NCBI GenBank assembly: GCA_946626785.1
Contig: CAMOUY010000005.1
Span: 1-47,071 of the forward strand
DNA length: 47,071 nt
Source of the DNA: UBA9732 sp003456855
GTDB taxonomy: Bacteria; Spirochaetota; Spirochaetia; Sphaerochaetales; Sphaerochaetaceae
Reading direction: 5' to 3'
Below, piece by piece: positions 38,420 through 47,071 of the stretch. Below the pieces are notes generated by a model. It did not search any database, was not told the origin of the DNA, and was given only the letters and a program-made list of their open reading frames with translations. Position 1 is the stretch's first letter, and every line of letters begins with the position of its first letter. The position numbers and the translations under genes were made by a program.

Positions 38420-39280
38420 ATGGCAGATATTACAGCTATTATTTTAACTAAAAACGAAGAAAAAAATATAGGAAGATGTTTGGATTCAATTAAAGACTTA
38501 GTTTGTCGATCTGTTATTGTTGATAGCGGTAGTACTGATAGTACTATAAAGATCGCAAGGGAAAAAGGTGCTGAGGTGTATTTTCATGAGTTTGAGTATT
38601 ATTCAAAACAGTGGAATTGGGGACTCGATAATTGCAGTATTAACACTAAATGGGTAATACGATTAGATGCGGATGAAGCATTTCCTTATGAGCTATGTGA
38701 AGAGATTAAACAAGAAATAATTAAGCATAATCAGGATGACGTGAATGGCTTTTGGATGTACGCTGATTACTACTTCTTAGGAAAAAAACTCTGCCATGGT
38801 GGAGAGAAAAAAAGGAAACTAATGGTATTTAAAACGAAGTTAGGCAGAATAGAAGATAGAAGGAGGGATGCACATACGGTTCTGGCTAGTGGAACATCAA
38901 TAGAGTTAAAACATCAGTTTGAGCATTATGATTTTAAAGATTTAGATAATTTTGTCAGAAGATATAATTGGTATGCCACTCGCGAGGCTCAAGACTATAT
39001 TGATTATGTTAACGGAAAGAGAGATTCAGTGTTGACAGACAAAATGAACCAGGGAATTAGAAGTAAGAAATATGATGTATACTATAAAGCCAAACCATTT
39101 CGGCGTGCTTTTTTGCTTTTTATTAGAAACTATTATTTAAAATCTGGCTGGAAAGATGGAAAAGAAGGATTGATCTACCATGTTCTTTCATCATTTTGGT
39201 ATAGATTTTTAGTTGATGCAAAAATCTATGAATACATGGAGAAAGGAAAAGAGCTAGATGAATTAAAAGCCTTTAATTAA
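38420..39280 (+). CDS. Glycosyltransferase family 2
   Basis: A 286-aa GT-A fold transferase acting at the cytosolic face on a lipid-linked sugar. It shows DITAIILTKNEEKNIGRCLD, VIVDSGSTDSTIKIA with the nucleotide-binding Asp, and WVIRLDADEAFPYEL with the DxD metal motif. It resembles the WaaE/KdtX-type GT2 subgroup by its Lys/Arg-rich C-terminal half (RNYYLKSGWKDGKEGLIYHV). AAGGAGAGG lies ~8 nt before the ATG. Donor and acceptor are unknown. Confidence 0.9.
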   Translation: MADITAIILTKNEEKNIGRCLDSIKDLVCRSVIVDSGSTDSTIKIAREKGAEVYFHEFEYYSKQWNWGLDNCSINTKWVIRLDADEAFPYELCEEIKQEIIKHNQDDVNGFWMYADYYFLGKKLCHGGEKKRKLMVFKTKLGRIEDRRRDAHTVLASGTSIELKHQFEHYDFKDLDNFVRRYNWYATREAQDYIDYVNGKRDSVLTDKMNQGIRSKKYDVYYKAKPFRRAFLLFIRNYYLKSGWKDGKEGLIYHVLSSFWYRFLVDAKIYEYMEKGKELDELKAFN

Positions 39281-39302
39281 TCAGAATAGATATATTAACA
39301 TT

Positions 39303-40205
39303 ATGAACAAAACAAAAAAAAGATTTTTATTAACACCATTTAATGCATTATATAGGATCGCTCCAGAGTTAGACACTAAACTACTTTGGAGATTAAAACA
39401 TCATTCCAAAATAGACTTGAAGAATCCAAAAACATATAATGAAAAGGTTAATTGGTTGAAACTGTTTTATAGAAATGAGTTAATGCCAATTTGTGCTGAC
39501 AAGTTCAAGGCTAGAGAATATATTGAGTCTTTCGGGCTTGGAAACCATTTGCCTAAACTGTATTGGCATGGGGATGATCCGGAAAAAATACCATTTAATG
39601 AACTCCCATCAAAATATGTTATTAAATCAACGACAGGCTCTGGAAACAATTTAATAATCACTGACAAGAGAACAATTGACAAGAAGAAGATTATTAAAAC
39701 TGTGAAACTGTGGATGCGAGAAAAGTATCTCATTGCATATGGAGAATGGCATTATGAAAAGATTCAACCTTCTATTATTATTGAGGAGTTTCTTGATGAT
39801 CATGAAAATCCGGTGCCTTTTGATTATAAGTTTTTTTGTTTTAATAATATAAAAGATGGAAAAGGGAGTGTCGGTTGTATTGCAGTCGATGTAGAACGGT
39901 TTAACGGACATAAACGACTAATTTTCAATACTGATTGGGTTTTCCTGAAAGATGTGCGTTTTTCATTTAGCAACGAATATGATTTTAAAAAGATTTCAAA
40001 GCCGATGATGTTTGATGAAATGGTAAAAGTGGCTTCTATATTATCAAAGCCATTTCCTCACTGTAGAGTGGATTTTTATTGTATTGGAAATGATTATTAT
40101 ATAGGAGAGATAACTTTTTTTAATGGGGCAGGATTTGATATTGTCACGCCAAAAGAATACAACCTATTAATGGGAGATTGGATTACTCTTCCTCAAAAAC
40201 CATAG
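39303..40205 (+). CDS. TupA-like ATP-grasp protein
   Basis: A 300-aa protein matching the TupA-like ATP-grasp family found in polysaccharide loci. The N-terminal block EKVNWLKLFYRNELMPICAD then KFKAREYIESFGL is diagnostic. ATP-grasp features are KYVIKSTTGSGNNLIITDK, IIIEEFLDDHENPVPFDYKF and a C-terminal CRVDFYCIGNDYYIGEITFF with acidic metal ligands. The founding member links glutamate in teichuronopeptide-type polymers, so an amino-acid decoration is suggested, but the substrate is unknown. It is the second ATP-grasp gene in the locus. Confidence 0.85.
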   Translation: MNKTKKRFLLTPFNALYRIAPELDTKLLWRLKHHSKIDLKNPKTYNEKVNWLKLFYRNELMPICADKFKAREYIESFGLGNHLPKLYWHGDDPEKIPFNELPSKYVIKSTTGSGNNLIITDKRTIDKKKIIKTVKLWMREKYLIAYGEWHYEKIQPSIIIEEFLDDHENPVPFDYKFFCFNNIKDGKGSVGCIAVDVERFNGHKRLIFNTDWVFLKDVRFSFSNEYDFKKISKPMMFDEMVKVASILSKPFPHCRVDFYCIGNDYYIGEITFFNGAGFDIVTPKEYNLLMGDWITLPQKP

Positions 40206-40230
40206 ATTCTCAATGCGGATATAATGAACT

Positions 40231-41325
40231 ATGAAAATATTAATGACAAGTAGTGAACCAATCGCAAGAAATGGGGTAACAAGTGTTATTCTGAATATAA
40301 TCTCTTCAGTCCATGATAATACTGTTATCTTTGATATAGTTTGCAAAAATACACCAGAGATAGGTTATTCTTCATACATAGAACAAATGGGTTCAAGGAT
40401 ATTTGTAATTCCCCGTTCATCAAGTCATCCGATTCGCTATATAAAGTCGTTAACTGCCCTGTTAAAAGAAAACAAATATGATATTGTTCATGCGCATGGA
40501 AATAGTTCGTCTTTATTGATGGAGATGATAGCTTGTATTCTTGCAGGTGTTAGAATCAGAATTTGTCATTCACATAGCACATCATGCAGCAATGTTTTTC
40601 TACATCGATTATTGCGCCCCATCTTTTGTAGGACTTATACTCTGGCACTTGCTTGTGGTAAAGATGCCGGGAAATGGCTGTATGGAAAGAAAAAGTTTCT
40701 TGTTATTAACAACAGTATTCTTGTTGATAAATATGCTTTTGATATTACGAAAAGAAGTGAAATAAGGAAGAAATACGGAATTAATAATGAGATTGTTTTG
40801 GGTAATGTCGGGACATTCAATGATCTAAAAAACCAGATTTGGTTGATAGATCTTCTCCATTATTTGCAGCCATTTATCGATGTAAAATTGATACTTATTG
40901 GAGATGGTAAAAATAGAGAGCTTATAGAAAAAAGAATTGCTGATTTTAGTCTTTCTGATAAGGTTATACTTACAGGTGGTATAAACAATGTTGCTGATTA
41001 TCTATCTTCGATTGATGTCTTTGTTTTGCCCTCCTTACGTGAGGGACTTCCATTATCTTTGATTGAAGCGCAGGTTAATGGATTAGTCTGTTTTGTGTCA
41101 GATACTGTAACGCGAGAAGTGAATGTTACTAATTGTATTTTTTATTATAGCTTGAATCAACAAAATAAGTGGATTCATGCAATTTGCGAGTATGCTGATT
41201 ATTATTCCATAGATGAACGAAATAGGGTATCAAAAAGAAACACAAAAATGATAACAGATGCAGGGTTTAATCTAAAAGAGGAAGCAAAAAGAATCAAAGA
41301 GTTGTATATGAGCTTATTGAAATAG
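40231..41325 (+). CDS. Glycosyltransferase family 4 (GT-B)
   Basis: A 364-aa transferase. The N-terminal half has a Rossmann-like start (MKILMTSSEPIARNGVTSVI) and KYDIVHAHGNSSSLLMEMIA, and the C-terminal half has VLGNVGTFNDLKNQIWLIDL, LILIGDGKNRELIEKRIADF and VFVLPSLREGLPLSLIEAQV, which is the E-x7-E nucleotide-sugar site. It is similar in layout to EpsF/CapM-type enzymes. The sugar is unknown. The start is ATG 40231, with no strong ribosome site. Confidence 0.9.
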   Translation: MKILMTSSEPIARNGVTSVILNIISSVHDNTVIFDIVCKNTPEIGYSSYIEQMGSRIFVIPRSSSHPIRYIKSLTALLKENKYDIVHAHGNSSSLLMEMIACILAGVRIRICHSHSTSCSNVFLHRLLRPIFCRTYTLALACGKDAGKWLYGKKKFLVINNSILVDKYAFDITKRSEIRKKYGINNEIVLGNVGTFNDLKNQIWLIDLLHYLQPFIDVKLILIGDGKNRELIEKRIADFSLSDKVILTGGINNVADYLSSIDVFVLPSLREGLPLSLIEAQVNGLVCFVSDTVTREVNVTNCIFYYSLNQQNKWIHAICEYADYYSIDERNRVSKRNTKMITDAGFNLKEEAKRIKELYMSLLK

Positions 41326-41873
41326 AAAATGGTACTAAAGGCTTTTGTAAGTGAAAAAAGGTTCGTTTTATTTGATTATTATTCAAGCTGGACAATATGC
41401 AAAAGAGATGACTTCACATCTTCTACGTAACAGTATTACTAAATGAGCTAAACAAACATGTTAGTAGTTTTGCATAAAAGATAGAAAGATAAACACAATC
41501 TGTGTTCTAGTGTTATTAGTTCTCAGCGGAGACAGTAGGTAGAGAGCGCAACACCTTGAAGTCTTATTGGATGCTTCAGATTATCCAAGATTCTTGACTG
41601 GATGGATTATTCTGATGTTCGAGGAATTGGTGGGATGCAATCAAAGATAGAACGTTCTAGTATCATTTCTGGCCTCTAAGAATCATAAGCTTGTAGATAT
41701 TGTCGTTCTATTGTGGAATGAAAGACATATTTTAATTAATCAGGAAGAATGAGGATTATTGTGTTTGTGTTGATGGTGATGAACTCAAGGTTTGGGGTGA
41801 GACCAGAGCCATCTTTTCGTTTTTAGAAGATTTCCATTTAATAGAAGTTTTCAGAAGCAATTAGGAGAGGAAA
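41326..41873. other. AT-rich spacer with coding remnants
   Basis: No intact gene. One frame lacking any start codon runs 41736-41864 (KNEDYCVCVDGDELKVWGET then RAIFSFLEDFHLIEVFRSN), ending at the ribosome site of the next gene, and looks like the tail of a lost gene. I cannot name its family. Confidence 0.35.
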
Positions 41874-42524
41874 ATGCTGAATAAAATAAACATGGTAGTT
41901 GATAGACTTAAATGGAAGTTTATCATCCCAAAACTAGCAGATAAAAGACGTTCTTCTCTTAAAACAGACGATTTTACTATTATTTCTAATAATTGTTGGG
42001 GAGGGAAAGTATATGAATATTTCAATATTCCCAAAAAAACACCAACAGTTGGGTTGTATTTTTTTGCTGAAGATTATGTAAAATTGTGCTCAAATTTGAA
42101 GTATTACCTATCGCAAGATATTTCGTTTATTAATTTTGATAATTCAAGACATAAGACCGAATTAATAAGGAGAAAAGAGCAAAATGCGATAATCGGAAAA
42201 CTACAAGACATAGAAATTGTTTTTTTGCATTATCATGATAAGAAAACGATTTTAGAAAAATGGAAGAGAAGAATAGATCGCATCAATTGGAATCATGTAA
42301 TTTTAAAGTTTTCTTATCAGAACAACTGTAACGATGACTTGATTAAACAGTTTTTAAACATTAGTGAATACAAAAAGATCTGTTTTATTGGAAAACTGAT
42401 AGATGGCTATTCAAATGATGATCTTATATTGTTTCCAAAGCATAAAGGAAAAGAAACAGTTGATGAAACTACAAATATGGATAGTTCTTTTGATTTAATC
42501 AGTCTAATTAACAGCAAGTTATAA
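41874..42524 (+). CDS. DUF1919 family exopolysaccharide protein
   Basis: A 216-aa protein of the DUF1919 family, seen in capsule and exopolysaccharide loci. Diagnostic pieces are DDFTIISNNCWGGKVYEYF, KTPTVGLYFFAEDYVKLCSN, DIEIVFLHYHDKKTILEKWK and RRIDRINWNHVILKF. Its biochemical role is not established; a glycosyltransferase-like or modifying role is assumed from context. AGGAGAGG precedes ATG 41874. Confidence 0.88.
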   Translation: MLNKINMVVDRLKWKFIIPKLADKRRSSLKTDDFTIISNNCWGGKVYEYFNIPKKTPTVGLYFFAEDYVKLCSNLKYYLSQDISFINFDNSRHKTELIRRKEQNAIIGKLQDIEIVFLHYHDKKTILEKWKRRIDRINWNHVILKFSYQNNCNDDLIKQFLNISEYKKICFIGKLIDGYSNDDLILFPKHKGKETVDETTNMDSSFDLISLINSKL

Positions 42525-42815
42525 TTATGCTTTTTATTGGAGAAGCCATTAGCCATTGAACTGTATCTTGAGTTACAGTAACAAACAGTTGTATATTTCA
42601 AAGAAAAAAAACCACCATACTACGATTTAATTTGTAGTGTGCCCTAGCATGCTGCATATGAAAGATATCTTTATGGGATGATTTTGTTTCGGTTTATCCT
42701 TTTTTATGTGTTAACTTGTAATGTACACACTACGAGGTATTGGAAAAAACTACAATGCAATAATTCTGCCAGTTTGGTATGTTGAAGTATAGTTTTCTAA
42801 AAGGGGAAGGATTAA
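42525..42815. other. Spacer before the last transcription unit
   Basis: No gene. It holds the hairpin at 42616-42641, a further CACACTAC at 42726-42733 complementary to its right arm, and a promoter-like TTGTAA then TATTGG (16-nt spacer) around 42716-42743 that could drive the genes from 42816. Confidence 0.35.
42604..42641 (-). terminator. Minus-strand terminator-like hairpin
   Basis: CATACTAC (42616-42623) pairs with GTAGTGTG (42634-42641) in an 8-bp stem with one G-T. On the minus strand a run of eight Ts follows (42611-42604, after GTGG). No minus-strand gene is known here, so it may be antisense or a relic. Confidence 0.45.
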
Positions 42816-43952
42816 GTGAGAGTATTGGTGTTTTGGGAAGAAGAAAAATTAAAACCTACTGGAGGCCCGAATGGCTATAACTATGTCTTGAAGAAAGGGC
42901 TGAAGGAAATAGGAGAAGACAACATTGAATATTTGCCTCCTGGAATAATAAGTAAAACTTCAAGAACAAATTATACAGGCATCAAAAAAGTAATTAGACA
43001 AGTTAAATCACACTATGAATTGTTTGTTCCGTATGATGAAGACTTATTTGATCTATCAGAGTATGATATTGTCCATTTTCATACTTCTCTTCATTTGTAT
43101 AAAGCAAGAAAGATGCTCAGAAAGTATAATGGAATTGTATTATTAACCTCTCATTCTCCACAACTCTTATCAGAAGAGTTTGCAGAAAGAGTCCCCATTA
43201 TTGCAAGGAGATTAATGCCTTTCTCTTTTAGGGCACTTAGAAAGATGGATGATTATTCTTTTGAAAGAGCTGATTATATCTTGTTTCCTTGCGCAGAAGC
43301 AGAGCAACCCTATGAAAACTGGAAGACATTTGCGACTGTAAAAAAAGAAAGAAAGATCCGATATCTCTTAACTGGAACAACTGATAATAAGTTGAAACTA
43401 GTAGGGAGAGATTTCAGAAAAGAGTTTGGAATTCCATCAAATGCATTTGTTGTAAGTTATGTTGGGCGGCATAATGTTGTAAAGGGGTATTCAGATCTCA
43501 AAAGGAATGCAGAAACGATCCTTGAAAAATACGAAAATGTTTATTTTTTGATTGGTGGAAAAGAAGAACCAATAAAAGGATTGAGTCACGAAAGATGGAT
43601 TGAAGTAGGGTGGACAACTCAGGCTGCAGATTTGATTTCTTCGTCTGATTTATTTGTTTTACCCAATAAGCAAACGTATTTTGATTTAGTATTGTTGGAA
43701 GTCTTATCTCTTGGTATACCTGTTCTTGCTAGTTATACTGGTGGAAATCGCTATTTTGAGAGTATTAATGACAGCGGAATTGTCTTGTATCATAGCGATG
43801 ATGATTTCTGTTCAAAACTAGGGAATATTATTCAGGGATCGATTGTATTGGATGGAACTAATAATCGTATGTTATATGAAGAACGATTCAGTGAGGTTCA
43901 CTTCGCTAAAGACTATATTTCTTTACTTGAGCAAATCTGGACAAATAGATAA
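42816..43952 (+). CDS. Glycosyltransferase family 1/4 (GT-B)
   Basis: A 378-aa GT-B transferase. It begins with GTG 42816 after a strong AAGGGGAAGG. N-terminal domain: MRVLVFWEEEKLKPTGGPNG then YNYVLKKGLKEIGEDNIEYL, and EYDIVHFHTSLHLYKARKML. C-terminal domain: FVVSYVGRHNVVKGYSDLKR, YFLIGGKEEPIKGLSHERWI and DLFVLPNKQTYFDLVLLEVL, which holds the sugar-nucleotide site. Donor unknown. The next gene's ATG overlaps this stop by one base (TAATG), so translation is coupled. Confidence 0.88.
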   Translation: MRVLVFWEEEKLKPTGGPNGYNYVLKKGLKEIGEDNIEYLPPGIISKTSRTNYTGIKKVIRQVKSHYELFVPYDEDLFDLSEYDIVHFHTSLHLYKARKMLRKYNGIVLLTSHSPQLLSEEFAERVPIIARRLMPFSFRALRKMDDYSFERADYILFPCAEAEQPYENWKTFATVKKERKIRYLLTGTTDNKLKLVGRDFRKEFGIPSNAFVVSYVGRHNVVKGYSDLKRNAETILEKYENVYFLIGGKEEPIKGLSHERWIEVGWTTQAADLISSSDLFVLPNKQTYFDLVLLEVLSLGIPVLASYTGGNRYFESINDSGIVLYHSDDDFCSKLGNIIQGSIVLDGTNNRMLYEERFSEVHFAKDYISLLEQIWTNR

Positions 43953-45121
43953 TGTACACTGAACAATATGATTTAGCAACTTTCTTTTTGTATATTATTG
44001 TTGCTTTGATGGGATACTATGGCTTTTCAGTCTTGAAAGAGCATTTGATAATTGATAATTATCATTGCAAAAACAAAATAGTAAACAGAAGATACTATGG
44101 ATTCTGGTGGATTTTTATTCCGTTTGTTTCTTTGGCGGTTTTTCGCTTAGTAGATGTAAATATTGGTGGTGCAGATACATTAGCATACAAGATAGCTTTT
44201 GATAATTCTCTCTCAAAGATTATTCAATGGAATGACATTTTAGATGGTGAATTTCTTTTCTTGATTCTAATGAAAACAATTCGTTTTCTTATTCCGAGTT
44301 TTAGAGTTTTCTGTTTGATTGTTTATGGTTTCATCGTAGTTTGCTATTATTCATTTGTTAAGGAGTTTTGTGAACAAGATGAAGCTATGACACCTTTTGT
44401 GCTTGCTTTCTTCCCATATTTCAAAGCTCTATGTACTATGAGATCTGGGATAGCTGTGGCATTGTTCTTACTCGGGTTAACAACGTATCACAAGCAGAAA
44501 AGAATTGTAGGTTTATTATTGATTATTTCTACATTCTTTTTTCACCGAATGTCCATTATTTACATTCTATACGTTTTTTATAGTTTTCTATTCAAAAACT
44601 ATCTAAAAAGGATTGGGGCAATCAAATGGGGAATCTATTGTGTCATATTCATAATTGTTTCTTATATGGTTGCTATCAGACTGCAAGTATTTATTGCTGA
44701 ATTAAATATACTAAGTAATACGGATAATTGGTATCTGTTGAAGTCTGCTAATAAATCAATGCTCGATAGATGGCCGATGTTTATTACACAATTGATTCTC
44801 CTTATTCTGTTTTTGTTATTTAGAAACAAGATATCATTTTCAGAAAAAAAAACTGAAGTGTTTATTATGTGTACATTTGATTTTATTATCTTGCCATCCG
44901 CTTTAGTTTTGGGGTTCTGGCGAGCTAATGAATTCTTATACTTAGCAAGATTACTTGGATGGGGTATGATTATCTCTTGTTTTGAACGATCATTTACTTA
45001 TAAGGATAAACGTATTATTAGGATTCTATCATTGTTGCTATTTTTGGCATGGTTGATATATAGGATACATCAAGAATGCTTTGACTTAAAACTCATGCCT
45101 TACATCTTTTCAATATTTTAA
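43952..45121 (+). CDS. EpsG-family polysaccharide polymerase (Wzy-like)
   Basis: A 389-aa polytopic inner-membrane protein with about ten or more hydrophobic segments. The motif DVNIGGADTLAYKIAFDN near residue 70 is the hallmark of EpsG-type proteins, thought to polymerise lipid-linked repeat units outside the inner membrane. Other features are LVLVCLAK-like helices and RSGIAVALFLLGLTTYH near 165. It lies between a glycosyltransferase and the flippase, the usual position of a wzy gene. Confidence 0.85.
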   Translation: MYTEQYDLATFFLYIIVALMGYYGFSVLKEHLIIDNYHCKNKIVNRRYYGFWWIFIPFVSLAVFRLVDVNIGGADTLAYKIAFDNSLSKIIQWNDILDGEFLFLILMKTIRFLIPSFRVFCLIVYGFIVVCYYSFVKEFCEQDEAMTPFVLAFFPYFKALCTMRSGIAVALFLLGLTTYHKQKRIVGLLLIISTFFFHRMSIIYILYVFYSFLFKNYLKRIGAIKWGIYCVIFIIVSYMVAIRLQVFIAELNILSNTDNWYLLKSANKSMLDRWPMFITQLILLILFLLFRNKISFSEKKTEVFIMCTFDFIILPSALVLGFWRANEFLYLARLLGWGMIISCFERSFTYKDKRIIRILSLLLFLAWLIYRIHQECFDLKLMPYIFSIF

Positions 45122-45147
45122 TAATTGAGATAAAGAGTTATTTAACA

Positions 45148-46596
45148 ATGCCTAATTCAATTGTGAAGAATTCAGTTTATAATATAGTATATAAGACAAT
45201 AAATGTAGTTTTTCCACTTGTAAGTGCAGCATATGTTTCAAGAATACTTATGGCTGATGGAATTGGAAAAGTTGCCTCTTCTCAGAATATTGTTCAATAC
45301 TTTTTCTTAGTAGCTGGACTTGGTTTGCCTACATATGGAATCAAGGCTATTGCTAATGCAAGAAATGATGATGAGTTAAACACTACTTTTTCTAGTCTAT
45401 TTATTATTAATCTCTTTTCTACAATAATTTGTTCGATACTATATTATTCCTTGCTTAACATTTTGCCGGTATTCAGAGATAGGGTTACACTATTTGCCAT
45501 TTCAGGACTAAAGATTCCGTTTAATATATTTAATATAGATTGGTTTTTCCAAGGAAAAGAAGATTATCGCTACATAATGAGAAAAAACATATTTGTTAAA
45601 ATATGTCTATTTATTGCTATTTTTATTTTTGTGAAGGAAGAGAATGACTATATACTGTATGCTTTAATTGTTGTTCTTGCTACAGGTCTTAATTATCTGT
45701 TTAATTTGGCTTATTCAAGAAAATATGTAAAGTTTACTATAAATAATATTCAACTTAAAAAACACTTAAAACCAGTTTTTGCCTTACTTGCTGCAGCAAT
45801 ATCAATTGAAGTATATACATTAGCAGATACTACTATGCTATCTTTTCTTAAAGGAGATGTTATAGTCGGTTACTATTCGCAGTCTGTAAAAGCAATTAAC
45901 GTAATTAAAACATTAGTTACAGCTGTCTGTGCTGCTTTCCTTCCACGATTAAGTTATTATATTGCAGTAGGCAATAATGGAAAATTTAATGAGCTAACTA
46001 CAATTGGTATTAAAGTATTAGTTTTTTTATCTCTACCTGCAGTAATTGGAATAATGGTTTTGGCACCTGATATGACATGGATTCTTTTTGGTCCAGGCTT
46101 TTCGGATTCAATACTGTCAACACAAATTCTTTCAGTTTCCATAATCAGTTGCGCTTTAAGCAATTTTATAGGATATCAAATATTAGTAGCTTGTGGAAAA
46201 GAAAAGCAAATGTTGTTTTCTACGATTTTTGGTGCATTATCAAATATTGTTCTTAACATTTTCTTAATAAGCAGATGGGGACATTATGGGGCTGCGATTG
46301 CATCGGTAGTTACTGAAATAATAGTAACTATTTGTCAATTCATTATGATAAGAAGAATAGTGTGTATTACCTTGGAACCCAGATATTGCGGATCAGTTTT
46401 ATTGAGCAATATAGCAATGTTAGGTGTTGTAATTATTACTTCTAGATGTATTAAGAATAGCACTATTTCTATCATTGTATGCATAATAGTTGGATCATTG
46501 TCATATTTCTTTGTCAGTTACATCATGGGCAATGAAATAACCATATCGATTAGAAGAAAACTGTATAATATTCTTGTAAATCCAAGAAGGAGATAG
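45148..46596 (+). CDS. Oligosaccharide flippase (Wzx, MOP superfamily)
   Basis: A 482-aa protein with about 12-14 TM helices that moves undecaprenyl-linked repeat units across the inner membrane. It shows IVKNSVYNIVYKTINVVFPL at the N-terminus, AAYVSRILMADGIGKVASSQ, FNIDWFFQGKEDYRYIMRKN (a Wzx hallmark), and ALLAAAISIEVYTLADTTML. It ends NPRRR*, and these last codons double as the AGAAGGAG ribosome site for the next gene. Confidence 0.92.
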   Translation: MPNSIVKNSVYNIVYKTINVVFPLVSAAYVSRILMADGIGKVASSQNIVQYFFLVAGLGLPTYGIKAIANARNDDELNTTFSSLFIINLFSTIICSILYYSLLNILPVFRDRVTLFAISGLKIPFNIFNIDWFFQGKEDYRYIMRKNIFVKICLFIAIFIFVKEENDYILYALIVVLATGLNYLFNLAYSRKYVKFTINNIQLKKHLKPVFALLAAAISIEVYTLADTTMLSFLKGDVIVGYYSQSVKAINVIKTLVTAVCAAFLPRLSYYIAVGNNGKFNELTTIGIKVLVFLSLPAVIGIMVLAPDMTWILFGPGFSDSILSTQILSVSIISCALSNFIGYQILVACGKEKQMLFSTIFGALSNIVLNIFLISRWGHYGAAIASVVTEIIVTICQFIMIRRIVCITLEPRYCGSVLLSNIAMLGVVIITSRCIKNSTISIIVCIIVGSLSYFFVSYIMGNEITISIRRKLYNILVNPRRR

Positions 46597-46600
46597 CTAT

Positions 46601-47071
46601 ATGACTAATTATCTGGTAGTTGGTGCAGGTCTCTATGGGGCTGTCATAGCACAAAAAGTAAAAGAAGCTGGCAAATCAGTGCTGGTATTAGAGCGTCGTT
46701 CCCATATCGCTGGTAATGTCTATACTGAGAATATTGAAGGTATTAATGTTCATAAGTATGGTGCACATATCTTTCACACAAATGATGCTTCAGTTTGGAA
46801 CTATGTTAACAGATTTGCTTCATTCAATCGATTTACAAATTCACCGGTGGCAAACTATCATGGAGAACTATATTCACTCCCATTCAATATGTACACATTT
46901 AATAAACTATGGGGTGTAGTAACTCCAGAAGAGGCTTCAGCGAAGATTGCAGAACAAAGAGAGGAAATAACTGAAGAACCGCGGAATTTGGAGGAACAGG
47001 CAATCTCATTGGTAGGTCGTGATATTTATGAACGACTTATCAAGGGTTACACAGAGAAGCAGTGGGGGCGT
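46601..47071 (+). CDS. glf: UDP-galactopyranose mutase, partial
   Basis: The first 157 residues of an FAD-dependent enzyme that converts UDP-galactopyranose to UDP-galactofuranose; the rest (about 210 residues) is beyond the right edge. It shows the FAD-binding start MTNYLVVGAGLYGAVIAQKV, VLERRSHIAGNVYTENIEG, VHKYGAHIFHTNDASVWNYV and, at the edge, YERLIKGYTEKQWG. Start ATG 46601 has AGAAGGAG 8-9 nt upstream. It implies galactofuranose in the polysaccharide. Confidence 0.95.
   Translation, partial: MTNYLVVGAGLYGAVIAQKVKEAGKSVLVLERRSHIAGNVYTENIEGINVHKYGAHIFHTNDASVWNYVNRFASFNRFTNSPVANYHGELYSLPFNMYTFNKLWGVVTPEEASAKIAEQREEITEEPRNLEEQAISLVGRDIYERLIKGYTEKQWGR

Noticed and set aside
1..47071. tRNA, rRNA, CRISPR arrays, transposase genes
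   Set aside because: Spacers were read for tRNA-like arms, regularly spaced repeats and transposase motifs. None was found by eye.

Overview
The window looks like a chromosomal segment of a spirochaete, in the Treponema/Sphaerochaeta range. This is inferred from gene content, not a marker gene: a short DksA/TraR protein, a stand-alone DbpA-type RNA-binding domain protein, a small Hc1-like histone protein, an Mbeg1-like lipase, a TrhP-type U32 protein and many short lineage-specific lipoprotein or coiled-coil genes. Genes are tightly packed, often with ATGA stop/start overlaps. The left two thirds (1 to about 30.2 kb) is moderately GC-rich with frequent AGG and ATA codons. The right third is clearly AT-rich.

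Left part, housekeeping. M29 aminopeptidase (cut by the left edge) and a TrmJ-like RNA methyltransferase read left. They are divergent from an AI-2E-family membrane protein, followed by a DksA-like regulator. An MBL hydrolase and a DbpA-domain protein read left, divergent from a rightward operon: coiled-coil protein, MscS channel, one-TM protein and a very large secreted HExxH metallopeptidase. A leftward, translationally coupled operon follows: folC, an Rqc2/FbpA-like NFACT protein, a short Memo-like protein and a membrane pseudokinase-like protein. Then come a long-chain acyl-CoA ligase with a YhbY protein, L-rhamnose mutarotase with a lipoprotein, an Mbeg1-like lipase, an Hc1-like protein, a U32 tRNA-hydroxylation protein, Lon, a Fic protein, a queuosine-precursor transporter and YbaK.

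Right part, surface polysaccharide locus (28.3 kb to the right edge). A WbpM/PglF-type dehydratase leads. It is followed by a truncated aminotransferase and an unrelated three-gene cassette (two unknown genes sharing a repeated module, divergent from an XRE regulator). Next is an operon encoding a PIG-L deacetylase, initiating sugar-phosphate transferase, epimerase, ATP-grasp ligase and opine dehydrogenase. Then come glycosyltransferases, a TupA-like ATP-grasp protein, a DUF1919 protein, an EpsG-like polymerase, a Wzx flippase and the 5' part of UDP-galactopyranose mutase. Together these could make, decorate, flip and polymerise a lipid-linked repeat unit.

The most striking non-coding element is at 17156-17382. 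A consensus sigma-54 promoter stands alone between convergent genes. Upstream of it are three helically phased 17-bp dyad repeats, and downstream is a transcript of about 78 nt with no start codon that ends in a strong terminator and carries an anti-Shine-Dalgarno stretch. This is a candidate enhancer-controlled small regulatory RNA. A second pattern is that several genes have a -10 box 6 to 8 nt before the start codon, which predicts leaderless mRNAs.
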